NCBI GenBank assembly: GCA_965223125.1
Contig: OZ244984.1
Span: 1,240,001-1,304,000 of the forward strand
Direction of reading: 5' to 3'
Origin: Pacificispira sp965223125
GTDB taxonomy: Bacteria > Pseudomonadota > Alphaproteobacteria > UBA8366 > Aestuariispiraceae
DNA length: 64,000 bases
Shown here: positions 25,610-34,738 of the stretch, piece by piece
Numbering within the stretch: position 1 is the first letter of the stretch
Layout of the letters: each line of letters starts with the position of its first letter
Notes under the pieces: generated by a model
What the model saw: only the letters and a program-made list of their open reading frames with translations
What the model was told of the DNA's origin: nothing
Databases searched by the model: none
Program-made: the position numbers and the translations under genes

Positions 25610-27507
25610 GGTGGATCTTCCCATCCTTTGTTGATTTCATCTTCGTCGATCTCATACCGTTCCACCTGGGCCAACGGTGCTTCATTATCGACAACTACTC
25701 GAAGACCTTTTCGCGGCGACGTCCCGGTCGGCGCAGTTTCTCGGGTGCGCTCTTTGTCGAGCGATTTTCGCCGCTCACGCTTTTTCTGAGCCTCACGACG
25801 GGTGCGTTTGGTTTCTTTGGCCGCATTCTCTGCGATTTCGCCCATTCGCTCCCAGGCGGCGAAAATCGCCTCCTCGTTCAGTTTGCTCTGACCGGTTTCC
25901 TGTGCATGCTTCTTGGCAGCATTCCATTCCCACAACGATACAGACGGGTGCGATTTGTCGAGGTATGGAACCGTGATGTAGTCATTCCTGTCTGGATCCA
26001 GAAAAAAGAGCTCGCTAATATCACGCGGATCTCTGCGTATCTTGAAGTTTCGCGACGCCCCATTCTTCTTCGCCCCAATCCAATGCCGGATTTCCTCGGA
26101 ATAATAGGCAATATGATCCCATACAATTCCACCACGCTGGACCGTACGTTCGGTATAGGGAAGAAAATCAAGACGTAGACGCTCTGGATATGGGTGAACA
26201 TCAGGAATACCGCTCCCTGCTCGCTTTTCCCCATCCCCGAGAATGCCAAGTTCCCACTTTGCCAACGGGGACATATCCAGGCCACTGTGTATGCGCTGGT
26301 GATAAACGCCAACGATCCACTGCAAGAGCCATTGACGGAGTTCCTGTAAAGTCATTATGGCAGTTTTTTCAGAGTCGTAGCTCCCACGCTCCTGAACGTT
26401 CGAGAACGTTGTGCCAGGCAATGCGTGGATTTCTTTCAAGACAGAACCGAGCATGCGCTCGATGTGACCGCCCCAATGAGGCGTTTTGACCGGACGCCAT
26501 TGGAGAGAAATGCCATGCTCAAGGCATGCCGACTTGATGAGTTCGCTTCTAAAATCCTTTCCGTTGTCCGCATGGACGCTGCTCATCTTCCCCCATAGAT
26601 CCCAACTGCCATCAATGCCGAGTTCGGCCAATTCAAGGTTCTTTTCAAGAATAGAATGGCGCAAGCACATGCCGACTGAAAATGCGCTTGGGTGATCTAA
26701 AGAGAGGTAGTATCCGGTTACCATCCGGCTGAACACATCGATCGCGAGCGTCAGCCACGGACGGCCAATGGGTTCCCTATGTACGTCATCGACCACGATT
26801 ATATCCATTGGGGTATGATCAATCTGGACGACAGCCAGCGGGAAATCAGCACCTGGGAAAGAAGCTGTCACGGGCTGAAATTTATCTCTGGCCTTCTTCT
26901 TTCCTTCACGGCTTTTGGTTGCTTCCTCAAGATTCAGGTCATTAACTCGTCGCCGAATCGTCAACGCGGCTGGGGCGGTCAAACCAGCCGCACGGCACAC
27001 CTGATTAATCTTGTCGATCACCTTCTTAACATTTTTCTTTTGGCGAGCGAGATACTCGCGTTCGATCACATCAGCGACAATCGCTTCCACCTCCTTTGAA
27101 AGCCGTTTCGTTCTTTTCTTTGGTCGCGCCGGCGCTAAAGCACTGACCAAACCAGTTTCCTTGTATTTCTTGATCCAACGTTGGATGGTTCGAATCGAGA
27201 CGCCAGCATCTTCTGCAACAGGATTTAGTACTTCATATTTCCATTTTCCTACCAGAAACGGTTTGATGATCTGGAAGCGCTTCTCAGCGATCTCCATGTC
27301 TTGGGGTGAAACCGCGTCTGGATGTTTCGGCAGACGACACGGCTCGGATACAGGCTCATGGAGTTGCGATACTTGAACAACCTTCATTTGACCGCTGTCA
27401 GTGAATATGACAGAGACTGATGAGGCACTGATCGCACGCACAATCCGACACGGTCGCCCGCGATAAATTGCTTCGGTATCGGGAGCGAAGGTTTGGAGCA
27501 GCCCCAT
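25603..27507 (-). CDS. tnsB: TnsB/TniA DDE transposase of element B
   Basis: This 634-residue retroviral-integrase-fold transposase binds the end sites and joins 3' ends to the target. N-terminal helix-turn-helix regions include VSIRTIQRWIKKYKETG. The catalytic triad is visible as VVQIDHTPMDIIVVDD (Asp), SVHADNGKDFR (Asp) and GGHIERMLGSVLKE (Glu). ATG 27507 follows the tnsA stop by two bases. A TTG start at 27534 would overlap tnsA. The C-terminal tail after the mu-like barrel is basic and presumably contacts TnsC. Confidence 0.93.
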   Translation of the reverse strand: MGLLQTFAPDTEAIYRGRPCRIVRAISASSVSVIFTDSGQMKVVQVSQLHEPVSEPCRLPKHPDAVSPQDMEIAEKRFQIIKPFLVGKWKYEVLNPVAEDAGVSIRTIQRWIKKYKETGLVSALAPARPKKRTKRLSKEVEAIVADVIEREYLARQKKNVKKVIDKINQVCRAAGLTAPAALTIRRRVNDLNLEEATKSREGKKKARDKFQPVTASFPGADFPLAVVQIDHTPMDIIVVDDVHREPIGRPWLTLAIDVFSRMVTGYYLSLDHPSAFSVGMCLRHSILEKNLELAELGIDGSWDLWGKMSSVHADNGKDFRSELIKSACLEHGISLQWRPVKTPHWGGHIERMLGSVLKEIHALPGTTFSNVQERGSYDSEKTAIMTLQELRQWLLQWIVGVYHQRIHSGLDMSPLAKWELGILGDGEKRAGSGIPDVHPYPERLRLDFLPYTERTVQRGGIVWDHIAYYSEEIRHWIGAKKNGASRNFKIRRDPRDISELFFLDPDRNDYITVPYLDKSHPSVSLWEWNAAKKHAQETGQSKLNEEAIFAAWERMGEIAENAAKETKRTRREAQKKRERRKSLDKERTRETAPTGTSPRKGLRVVVDNEAPLAQVERYEIDEDEINKGWEDPPW

Positions 27508-27509
27508 AT

Positions 27510-28157
27510 TCAAAGCGCTCTTCGTTGGAACCAAATATTGGTTTCCAAGCCGATTGGACCATCAAATTCAGCCCTAAATGTACCATCGGCCAAAAGGCAC
27601 CAGACGGCCCTTAAAGCAGCCCCGTATTGCGCCGGATCTTCTCTATACGATTCCAGGGTTCGAGAGACGGGCATCGGGCGACGCGCGTCAGAAAGAAGCG
27701 CACATAACTGAGCAGAGATTGCTGGATCGGACGTTTGCTCTCGAAAAGGTAGCAAGAACTGGGCACAACTCAGTCGCGGCACTCTGATTTCCTGCTCCGT
27801 CCAAACTTCAAACGACCACCCGCGGCTGCCAGCGTAGTCCTCTGCCGCCCTAAAGCGATCTGCAAACCGATCTTTATTTACGTGCAATTCATCAGAAGGT
27901 TTAACTTCGATAAGTCGCGGCGATTCTTTCTCGTAGCTGACCAGAAAGTCGGGAACGTAGGTTTTTCCGAAACCGATGCCATTCGGTACAGAGATACAAA
28001 CCGGTTGTTCTTCGACAGACATAACCTTTGGATCGAAGAGCATTAACTGAATAAAATCTCTTTCAAGAGACGATTCAAAGGCAATACGATCTCCGTTTCT
28101 CCCCCTCAGCACCCCTGTCAAACCGAGATGTTTTGGAGGTATTTTCCTGACCGGCAT
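27510..28157 (-). CDS. tnsA: TnsA endonuclease of element B
   Basis: This 215-residue TnsA cleaves the 5' ends of the transposon so that the element excises fully rather than forming cointegrates. Restriction-nuclease-like residues are visible: Glu in FESSLERDFIQLM, Asp in TYVPDFLV and Lys in RLIEVKP. ATG 28157 is chosen because GAGAGGA lies seven bases upstream and because the element A homologue begins with the same MPVRKIPPK. tnsA together with tnsB predicts cut-and-paste movement, which fits the clean 5-bp duplications. Confidence 0.92.
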   Translation of the reverse strand: MPVRKIPPKHLGLTGVLRGRNGDRIAFESSLERDFIQLMLFDPKVMSVEEQPVCISVPNGIGFGKTYVPDFLVSYEKESPRLIEVKPSDELHVNKDRFADRFRAAEDYAGSRGWSFEVWTEQEIRVPRLSCAQFLLPFREQTSDPAISAQLCALLSDARRPMPVSRTLESYREDPAQYGAALRAVWCLLADGTFRAEFDGPIGLETNIWFQRRAL

Positions 28158-28193
28158 GCGCATCCTCTCTTTTAGGTAACGACCAGATAACAC

Positions 28194-29498
28194 CTATAAG
28201 ATGTCTGAGTCGGAGCGCTGTGCAAGAATTGCGATTATCGCCTTTTCAACCCAAGGTCCTATATTATCGCCATCACGTGTTGCAGCTAGCTTTGCTTTTG
28301 CCCGGATAGACGGACTTATTCCATCGAGCTTCCAATACCGGTGTTTGCCGTAAGCCAGTCGTAGAGACGATGGTTGCGCGGCATTTTCCAACCTTCCTAT
28401 CTTGCGGCCCGTCAACTCCCGCAATGCCTTGACGGTTGGTGATATCCCATTGCGAGCGAGTAAGGATACGACCACATCGCTCTCTTGCACAGAATAGATT
28501 CGTAACGGCTTCGAAAGGTGCTTCTCGATGGCCGAGACCAGAGCGAAGGGCTGATTTCGCCGATCTTTCAGGATATCACCACTTGTTATTCCAGCTTTCT
28601 CAGCTGCTAGAACAAGCTGCTTCGGCCACTCGTTCAGAAGTTCGTCTGTGACGGCGAGCAACAGTCGTCGTGCCGCTGGCGGATGACGTTCGACTTGTTT
28701 GATTGCCGGCGTTGGAATGGCTGCCGCTAGTTCAGGATTTTGCTCGCATACGGCAATTCGCAACGGCCGCGAGAAACGCCCCGCCGCCACCATTCGGTAC
28801 AGTTGCCAGAGAACTGAAAAGAAGAGGAAGGCGTGGATCGGGGGGCCACTGCGCCCAAGAAGACCCCATCCTTCTTTAAGAGCCCTCATATACCGTCGTT
28901 CATGCTCATCAGGAATGACCTGTCGAAAGATATCGGTGTCGGAAGTCGTGAAACGTAAATCAAAACCGCATTTCCAGCATTCCGCCATGGTTTGGGTCCC
29001 GAGAGAGGCATAAGCGGCTGCGATCGATGCCGCGCATTTCGGGCAACGATCTCGGAACAAGGTTTTATGCTCTCTGCATGTCGTCGTGAATGCCAGACGC
29101 CACTCCAATCGGAGAAATGGGATGTCGTCACCGGCCAAGCATTCCGGACAATACTGTTGGCCATGCGATTGGGTTCTCGCATAACAGGACGCAGCAGGCA
29201 GCCATGGATGTTTCGCGTCTTCAACGGTTCCGCCGATCAAAGAGCCGTGCCATCGGCGGAACGTGGAATGCTCAAGGCTCGTCATATTCATACCGGTCCG
29301 CTCGGCGAGATTGGCGAGCAGCACCTCGGGGGCGGCGCGATCCAGGTCGCAGCGATACATCCGGGCACCTGGCAAAGCGATCCGGTACAACTCGCGAGGA
29401 GTCAGGCCATTGCTCAGAGCCAACCGCGAGAACCATGACGAGAAAGATTCCCCCGGTTCCATGCGTGGACGGTATGGCCACAAACCGTTCGACAGCAA
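28194..29498 (-). CDS. tniQ: TniQ/TnsD target-selection protein of element B
   Basis: This 434-residue protein starts with the TniQ domain (PGESFSSWFSRLALSNGL) followed by zinc-finger Cys/His motifs (YCPECLAG, then CREHKTLFRDRCPKC). TniQ/TnsD proteins read the attachment site and recruit TnsC. The start is a TTG with GGAGGA about seven bases upstream. It is the first gene inward from the right end. It is longer than short CAST-type TniQ proteins and has a C-terminal DNA-binding half, which suggests TnsD-like sequence-specific homing. Its natural target is unknown. Confidence 0.9.
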   Translation of the reverse strand: MLSNGLWPYRPRMEPGESFSSWFSRLALSNGLTPRELYRIALPGARMYRCDLDRAAPEVLLANLAERTGMNMTSLEHSTFRRWHGSLIGGTVEDAKHPWLPAASCYARTQSHGQQYCPECLAGDDIPFLRLEWRLAFTTTCREHKTLFRDRCPKCAASIAAAYASLGTQTMAECWKCGFDLRFTTSDTDIFRQVIPDEHERRYMRALKEGWGLLGRSGPPIHAFLFFSVLWQLYRMVAAGRFSRPLRIAVCEQNPELAAAIPTPAIKQVERHPPAARRLLLAVTDELLNEWPKQLVLAAEKAGITSGDILKDRRNQPFALVSAIEKHLSKPLRIYSVQESDVVVSLLARNGISPTVKALRELTGRKIGRLENAAQPSSLRLAYGKHRYWKLDGISPSIRAKAKLAATRDGDNIGPWVEKAIIAILAQRSDSDIL

Positions 29499-29617
29499 CG
29501 CGCCATCCTCCAGCAGAGAAAACTGCCGAACTTTAGCAAGAAATTGTTACGATCACATGGAAGTTGGGTATTCGGATTACCGTATTGTTTTTGTAGAATA
29601 AATTTGTTTTAAAATTA

Positions 29618-29680
29618 TACTTAACGATGTCGCCAGCGACAAACTTAGCTATAAAACGACATTCTTAAGTATATCTGACA
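29618..29680 (-). repeat. Right end of element B with three presumed TnsB sites
   Basis: Reading inward from 29680, the sites are ATACTTAAGAATGTCGTT, then ATAGCTAAGTTTGTCGCTGG. A third site in the opposite orientation, TTAACGATGTCGCC, lies at 29621-29634. The first 23 bases are identical to the left end. An asymmetric site layout between ends is usual for Tn7-like elements. Confidence 0.85.
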
Positions 29681-29685
29681 GCGAT
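29681..29685. repeat. Target-site duplication, right copy, element B (GCGAT)
   Basis: Perfect copy of the bases at 9829-9833. Confidence 0.92.
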
Positions 29686-29720
29686 TGTTGCTATATGAAC
29701 ATCGATCACACGCCCAGTCT

Positions 29721-30374
29721 TCACAATACTGCCTTGCACTCGCGGGAAGACAAAGGACAAAGGCTATTCTCACCGCCCGATGTATTCGACAGTCCAATCA
29801 GTATCCGCTGTGCGTCGGCCGGAGTCAGACCTGCAGCGGAGTAGCTCTTCTCGAAACGGTTGGCACCGTCCTCGTCGCCGGGGAATATATTGAGATACAG
29901 CCGACGCAGTTCCTCTGGACCGCAAAGACCGAGTTCGGCCTGCATATCCACGCGGCCGGGACGGATCAGCGCCGGGTCGAGCCGATCCGGATGGTTGGTT
30001 GTCATGAATAGCATCCGACCCTCCTGGCTGGCCGGGCCGTCGATTGCGTTGAGCAGACCGGAGAAGGAGATGCTCGAGGACGCCCCGGTGCTTTCTCGTT
30101 CGATGAACAAGGCATCGATGTCCTCCAGAACCAGCACCGCATGTTCCGGTGCGTTGCCCAGCAGCGCTACGAGCCCTGCGTCATCCAGATGCCTGTTCGT
30201 CAAATGGACGATGGCGAGTTCGAGACCCAGTTCACTCGCTATTCCGCGGATGAGGCTTGTCTTGCCGGTACCGGGCGGGCCGTGCAGGAGATAGCCGCGC
30301 CGCCAGGGTAACCCACGGCGGAGATAAAAATCCTCGTTCTCGAGGAAACGCCGCGCATCCGCCAGTACCGCATG
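29721..30374 (-). pseudogene. BCS1-like AAA ATPase fragment, N-terminus missing
   Basis: The open reading frame, read leftward from about 30374, gives DARRFLENEDFYLRRGLPWR, then GYLLHGPPGTGKTSLI (Walker A), VLVLEDIDALF (Walker B), MTTNHPDRLDPALIRPGRVD and the second region of homology. This is the AAA core of BCS1-like proteins. A stop lies just upstream of the preserved part with no start codon, so the N-terminal half is lost. The last residues (after NTSGGE) do not look conserved. The 3' end is 35 bp from the target duplication of element B, so it directly abuts the insertion. Confidence 0.7.
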
Positions 30375-30629
30375 CTACCCATTAAGAATGTCACTGGCCC
30401 GGACAACAGCGCCGTGCCCTGTCGGGCGACGACCAGGTCCCAGAAGGCGCAAGCCTATCAAGAACTTAACACGGTGTTGCGTAAGATGCTGGACCCTGAC
30501 ACGGGGAGCGCGACCCCCGTCGAACCTTCTCTGCATCGCAAGTTATGGATTTCTTTACATTCGGCTCTTGGTTCGAATCCCGCTCGGAGTATCCGTCCTG
30601 ATCAAGCGATTTTTTGGGTCCAAGCTCGA
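30375..30629. other. Debris between two gene fragments
   Basis: No gene is recognisable. A TTCGAAT segment near 30572 resembles a tRNA T-loop but has no matching stem. Confidence 0.35.
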
Positions 30630-30981
30630 TCAGCTTTGACGAGTGCGTTTGCCGTTTCGATTAAGCTTGCGCATGACGGCGGCAATAGCGACTTTTGCTG
30701 GTTTTTCCTGCGGCGCGGAGGTTTTCATACTTTGCCTTGAGGTCGGGATTGTGGCGCATGGCGACCAGCGCCGGCATGTAGAGGGCATCTCGCAATGGCT
30801 TGCGCCCACCTCCAATGAATGCCTTGCCCTGCCATTGGCTAGATTGACGGGTGATGGGGGCTAGGCCCGCAAGACTGGCAACCTGTTTGCGTTCCAGCGT
30901 TCCAATCTCCGTTAGCAGGATCAGCATCGCAGCCGCCGTGACGGATAATGCTGGGGCGACGCTCGACAAAGGGAAAATCAA
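30630..30981 (-). pseudogene. IS110-family transposase fragment
   Basis: The segment ALSVTAAAMLILLTEIGTLE, then KQVASLAGLAPITRQS and LRDALYMPALVAMRHNPDLK matches the C-terminal IS116/IS110/IS902 transposase domain. After AAGK the frame must change to read VAIAAVMRKLN, so the copy is frameshifted. The N-terminal DEDD catalytic domain is absent. It is a dead remnant within element A cargo. Confidence 0.75.
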
Positions 30982-31123
30982 ATGCGCGCTCTTTGAGCTT
31001 TAGATAAGTACTGGCGTCGGGGTTTTGGCTTACCTGCTCGTGAGGCGCGCCGTCGGTGGCGTCTGGTCGCGGGCCGATGCGGGGTGTCAGTTCAAACATT
31101 TTCAGCCTTTCTGGCTTATATGG

Positions 31124-32179
31124 TTAGGACCCCAGCGCCTTGCGGACATCCGGAGCGACGCGAGTTCCCAGAATCTCGATCGCGTTCATCAAGGATTTGT
31201 GATCGAGCCGCCCAATTGCCATCTGAATGGTAATCCGGGTAAAGCCGAAAATTTCATGATGGGCGAGGATCTTGTCGGTCAGCTCTGCGGGTCCGCCCAC
31301 GAACAACGCGCCGCTGGGGCCGCTCATGGTATCAAACTGTTCACGGGTTGCGGGGGGCCATCCGCGTTCTGCGCCAAGGCGCGTCATGACCTCGTTATGG
31401 GGGTCACTGTAAATATCGCGGGCAGCTTGACTGGTTTCAGCCACAAACCCATGCACATTCAGTGAGGTTTCAAGGCTGGCCGGGTCGTGCCCCGCCTTGC
31501 TCGCGGCAGCGCGGTAAAGATCGAACAAAGGCGCAAACCGCACTGGTTCCCCACCAATTATGCCAAGCGCAAGGGGCAGGCCAAGTTTTCCGGCCCGCAC
31601 CGCAGATTGCGGGGTGCCGCCTACGCCCAGCCAGATCGGCAGCTTGCCCCGATAGGGACGTGGATAGACGCCCTGATGATTGACCGCAGGCAAATGCTTC
31701 GTGCGGGGCCAACTTATGTGTTCGGCATCGTTCACCGCCATCAATAGCTGGAGTTTTTCGGCAAAAAGGCCGTCGTAATCATCCAACGCATGACCAAACA
31801 GCGGAAAGGATTCAATAAAGGCACCGCGCCCGACCATGATCTCGGCGCGCCCCTGGGTCAGGTTGTCCAGCATCGAAAACTGTTGAAAGACGCGGATCGG
31901 ATCATCGGAACTCAGCACTGTAACGGCGCTGGAAAGGCGGATATTCTTGGTTTGCATAGCCGCCGCTGCCAGCGACATCGCGGGATTTGAAACCGCATAA
32001 TCGGGGCGGTGATGTTCGCCAACGCCGAACCAATCCAACCCGACCTGATCGGCCAGCACGATTTCCTCAACCAGATTGCGCAGTCTTTGCGAAGGGCTGA
32101 TGCTGCCGTCCCGGCCAGTGTCCGATTCGGCGCCCGATTCAGCGCCCGATTCAGCGAATGTGTATATTCCAATTTGCAC
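31124..32179 (-). CDS. LLM-class flavin-dependent oxidoreductase
   Basis: This 351-residue bacterial-luciferase-like monooxygenase has VEEIVLADQVGLDWFGVGEHHRPDYAVSNP near the N-terminus and GQRAEIMVGRG-type flavin-binding residues (here GRAEIMVGRGAFIESFPLFG). Such enzymes use FMNH2 or F420H2. Near the start is a short acidic repeat (ESGAESGAESDTG) encoded by tandem GATTCAGCGCCC-like units, not typical of the family. It appears to be the downstream end of a leftward group with GST, SDR and a dioxygenase, 72 bases after the GST gene. Confidence 0.85.
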   Translation of the reverse strand: MQIGIYTFAESGAESGAESDTGRDGSISPSQRLRNLVEEIVLADQVGLDWFGVGEHHRPDYAVSNPAMSLAAAAMQTKNIRLSSAVTVLSSDDPIRVFQQFSMLDNLTQGRAEIMVGRGAFIESFPLFGHALDDYDGLFAEKLQLLMAVNDAEHISWPRTKHLPAVNHQGVYPRPYRGKLPIWLGVGGTPQSAVRAGKLGLPLALGIIGGEPVRFAPLFDLYRAAASKAGHDPASLETSLNVHGFVAETSQAARDIYSDPHNEVMTRLGAERGWPPATREQFDTMSGPSGALFVGGPAELTDKILAHHEIFGFTRITIQMAIGRLDHKSLMNAIEILGTRVAPDVRKALGS

Positions 32180-32251
32180 GAAGTGGCCTTCTTTAGGGCG
32201 GGCTTTAGGGCGGGGGCGAATGGCTCGCCCCCACAGATATGTTTGTGAATT

Positions 32252-32890
32252 CTAGCCGCCAAACAGGGCCAGAACCGGTGCAAACGCATCCTTCCACGAG
32301 GCGCGCGCCTCAAGTCGTTCGATCCAGGCCGCGACATTCGGCAGATCGTCAAGCGAGATATCAGACTGCACACGATACATGAATGTCGAGGCCAGCGCGA
32401 AATCCGCGACGCTCAGATCGCCCGCGATCCAGTCCTTGCCCTCGAGGCCGATTTCCAGCACGGCCAGAAACTGATCGACGTTTTTCAACTCACTGTCGAC
32501 AACGCTTTGATCCGGCTCTCCCATGCCGAACTTCCCCTTCAGGAACCGCTCGAACGACAGCTTCTGCATCGCCGGGCCAAGGTGTATCGTCTGCCAGTAA
32601 AGCCATTGATCCACCGTTGCGCGGGCCTTTGGGTCGTCGGGATAAAGACCGCGCTCGGGTTTCTTGCTTGCCAGATACGAATTGATGGCGCGCGATTCCC
32701 AGACCACGAAATCGCCGTCCACCAGCACTGGGACCTTGGCGTTGGGGTTCATTGCCAGGAATTCAATGCTGCGGTTTTCGCCGCCACGTAGGTTGACCTC
32801 GATGATCTCAAGGTCGATCCCCAGTTCCAGGGCAACCGCCCGCACCCGAAGGGCGTTGGGCGAGAAATTGGCGTTGTAAAGCTTCATCAT
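32252..32890 (-). CDS. Glutathione S-transferase
   Basis: This 212-residue GST has an N-terminal thioredoxin-like domain (MMKLYNANFSPNALRVRAVALELG, where the Ser is likely catalytic; NPNAKVPVLVDGDFVVWESRAI is the cis-Pro and glutathione-binding segment) and an all-helical C-terminal domain (DWIAGDLSVADFALAS). It conjugates or reduces electrophiles with glutathione. It lies seven bases downstream of the SDR gene in a leftward group, which suggests a shared role in handling reactive quinone or aldehyde compounds. Confidence 0.9.
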   Translation of the reverse strand: MMKLYNANFSPNALRVRAVALELGIDLEIIEVNLRGGENRSIEFLAMNPNAKVPVLVDGDFVVWESRAINSYLASKKPERGLYPDDPKARATVDQWLYWQTIHLGPAMQKLSFERFLKGKFGMGEPDQSVVDSELKNVDQFLAVLEIGLEGKDWIAGDLSVADFALASTFMYRVQSDISLDDLPNVAAWIERLEARASWKDAFAPVLALFGG

Positions 32891-32897
32891 GGCTTCC

Positions 32898-33797
32898 TCA
32901 ATGCGCCGGTGGGGTCAACAGAGCCGCCTTGTTGGCAATCAAAAAGTCACGCGCCGACTGGCCGGCCTGTCCGGTCAGTTTTTCCAGATCACCCGTTGCA
33001 ACATTCAGATAGTCCTTGGCCATCGCCTCGTCGAAGGACGCAAAAACCTTTGCCATGAACTCTGGCAAGCCAGCGCCGATCATGGCCTGAACCAGATCGT
33101 CGGTTGAGATTGGGATATAGGGGATATCCTTGCCCGAGATTTCCGAAAGGATGACCGCGATGTCGCCTTGGGAAAGCGCCGCAGGGCCGGTGATGTCCAG
33201 AACACTTGAACCGGTTTCCTGCATCAGGGCCGCTGCGGCGGCGCGGGCGCAATCGGCGCGGGTGACATAGCCAGTTTTCCCCACAGCAGCAGCGGCGAAA
33301 TGTTGCCCCATACCAATGCTTTGGCCACCACCCATCAGCACCAGATCGGTGTAAAGGTTGTTGCGCAGGATGGTATAGCTGGCACCGGTTTCTTTAACCA
33401 GCGCTTCGGTGTCGCAGTGATCTTTGGAGAACGTGATCGGGCTTTCCTCAACCGGGTTCGTCAGCGAGGTATAGACGATATGTGTGATCCCTTCCTTCAT
33501 CGCGGCTGCGATGGCGTGTTTATGCGCTTCCAGTCGCTTTCCTGGTTCCAGATCGTCGATCGAAATGATCAGCAGGCGATTGCCACCGGCAAAAGCCGCG
33601 CTCAGCGATGCGGGGTCATTGAAATCACCCTTGCGGGCCTCGACTCCCTTGTCAGCCAGATCGGCCAGCTTTTCCGGCGAACGCGAAACGGCGACGATCG
33701 GACCGGCACCGGCCGCAATCAGATTATCGATGACCTGTCGGCCAAGTTGGCCGGATGCGCCGGTGACGATGAAAGGGCCGTTTTGAATGTTTGTCAT
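32898..33797 (-). CDS. NmrA-like SDR family NAD(P)-binding oxidoreductase
   Basis: This 299-residue atypical short-chain dehydrogenase starts with the Rossmann motif VTGASGQLGRQVIDNLIAAG and continues SRSPEKLADLADKGVEARKGDF. It is similar to NAD(P)H:quinone oxidoreductase QorB/YtfG proteins. No classical catalytic YxxxK is evident, as usual for this group. It may reduce quinones or act as a redox sensor. Confidence 0.87.
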   Translation of the reverse strand: MTNIQNGPFIVTGASGQLGRQVIDNLIAAGAGPIVAVSRSPEKLADLADKGVEARKGDFNDPASLSAAFAGGNRLLIISIDDLEPGKRLEAHKHAIAAAMKEGITHIVYTSLTNPVEESPITFSKDHCDTEALVKETGASYTILRNNLYTDLVLMGGGQSIGMGQHFAAAAVGKTGYVTRADCARAAAAALMQETGSSVLDITGPAALSQGDIAVILSEISGKDIPYIPISTDDLVQAMIGAGLPEFMAKVFASFDEAMAKDYLNVATGDLEKLTGQAGQSARDFLIANKAALLTPPAH

Positions 33798-33852
33798 TGG
33801 TTTTTCCTAGATTTTCCGGGTTGGATTTGGATGTTCAAGCGTCTCAATGGAT

Positions 33853-34665
33853 TCAGCCGAAAGTAAACGCGCTTTCGACTGCGCCTAGCACGTGATCCTC
33901 CAGCGTTTTCATGCCTTTGTCGGCAAGGGCTGCCCCCGCGACCACATGCAGCGGAATCAGATGTTCCTCGCGCGGGTTTGCATCGCGAGCACCGGGAGCG
34001 GCGGCCCATTGTGCCAGCATTCGATCACGCTCTACCGGATCGGTGCGGGTGGCCGCATCGCTCAGCCAGCGGTCAAATTCCTGCCCGTTCACGAAATCGG
34101 CGGCGCCACCCCGCATCGCGCGCATCATTTTTTGCATGTTATGATAGGTGTTGCCCGAACCGATGATCAGAACACCTTCATCTCGCAACGGTGCCAATGC
34201 CCGCCCGACCGCAATATGCGCAGCCGGGTCAAGATCACTTCGCAGGCTCAGCTGTACACAGGGAATGTCGGCCTGCGGAAAGGCCACCTTAAGCGGAATG
34301 AACACGCCGTGATCGTAACCGCGCGCCTCATCAACGGGGCAGGGAAACCCGGCCGCCTCGAGCAGCGCCTGCACCCTGTCGGATAGCGCCGGAGCGCCGG
34401 GCGCGGGCCAGGTCAGTTCGTAGGTGTGGGGTGGAAACCCGTTATAATCGAACAACAGCGGTGGGCCCGGGTTTCTCTGCACGGTGAACTGCGGCTCTTC
34501 CCAATGGCCCGAAATCACCAGCAATGCCTTGGGGGTTTCCGGCAGTGATACCGGTAAATCCGCAAGGAACTCGCGCTGCCGGTTCCAGGTTTCTGGCGGG
34601 GTCCAGTCCATGAAGAAACATGGGCCTCCACCGTGTGGAATGAACATCGTCGGCATCCGAGTCAT
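33853..34665 (-). CDS. LigB-type class III extradiol dioxygenase (YgiD/DODA family)
   Basis: This 270-residue protein has MPTMFIPHGGGPCFFMDW (first metal His), ISGHWEE (second His), DYNGFPPHTYEL, YDHGVFIPLK and SGNTYHNM, all features of 4,5-DOPA extradiol dioxygenase and YgiD. The metal is expected to be Fe or Zn. The physiological substrate is probably a catechol-like compound, unconfirmed. Confidence 0.9.
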   Translation of the reverse strand: MTRMPTMFIPHGGGPCFFMDWTPPETWNRQREFLADLPVSLPETPKALLVISGHWEEPQFTVQRNPGPPLLFDYNGFPPHTYELTWPAPGAPALSDRVQALLEAAGFPCPVDEARGYDHGVFIPLKVAFPQADIPCVQLSLRSDLDPAAHIAVGRALAPLRDEGVLIIGSGNTYHNMQKMMRAMRGGAADFVNGQEFDRWLSDAATRTDPVERDRMLAQWAAAPGARDANPREEHLIPLHVVAGAALADKGMKTLEDHVLGAVESAFTFG

Positions 34666-34738
34666 GTACTGCGTTCTTTCGCTTGTTTTACTGGCAGAGC
34701 GTGATGGCCAGCCGGCATGTGGCCGTCGGAAAATCCGG

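Larger units (their letters stand above)
9834..29680. mobile_element. Tn7-like transposon, element B (19.8 kb), nested inside element A
   Basis: Perfect 23-bp inverted termini, beginning TGTCAGATATACTTAAGAAT and ending in GTC, occur at 9834-9856 and, inverted, at 29658-29680. A perfect GCGAT duplication flanks them. The element has its own tniQ-tnsA-tnsB-tnsC module at its right end (29498 down to 24713), in the same layout and direction as element A. The cargo is a HigA-like antitoxin, a transposase remnant, and a divergent aromatic-acid CoA catabolism island with ABC importer and TetR regulator. It lies wholly within element A, so it arrived after A. Both modules look intact, so both may be mobile. 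Confidence 0.94.

Noticed and set aside
30540..30610. Possible tRNA fragment with a TTCGAAT loop
   Set aside because: The flanking bases do not form a T-stem and no acceptor or anticodon arm is present.
30839..31099. Leftward frame of 86 codons beside the IS110 remnant
   Set aside because: It overlaps the recognisable transposase frame and resembles nothing. It is probably chance.
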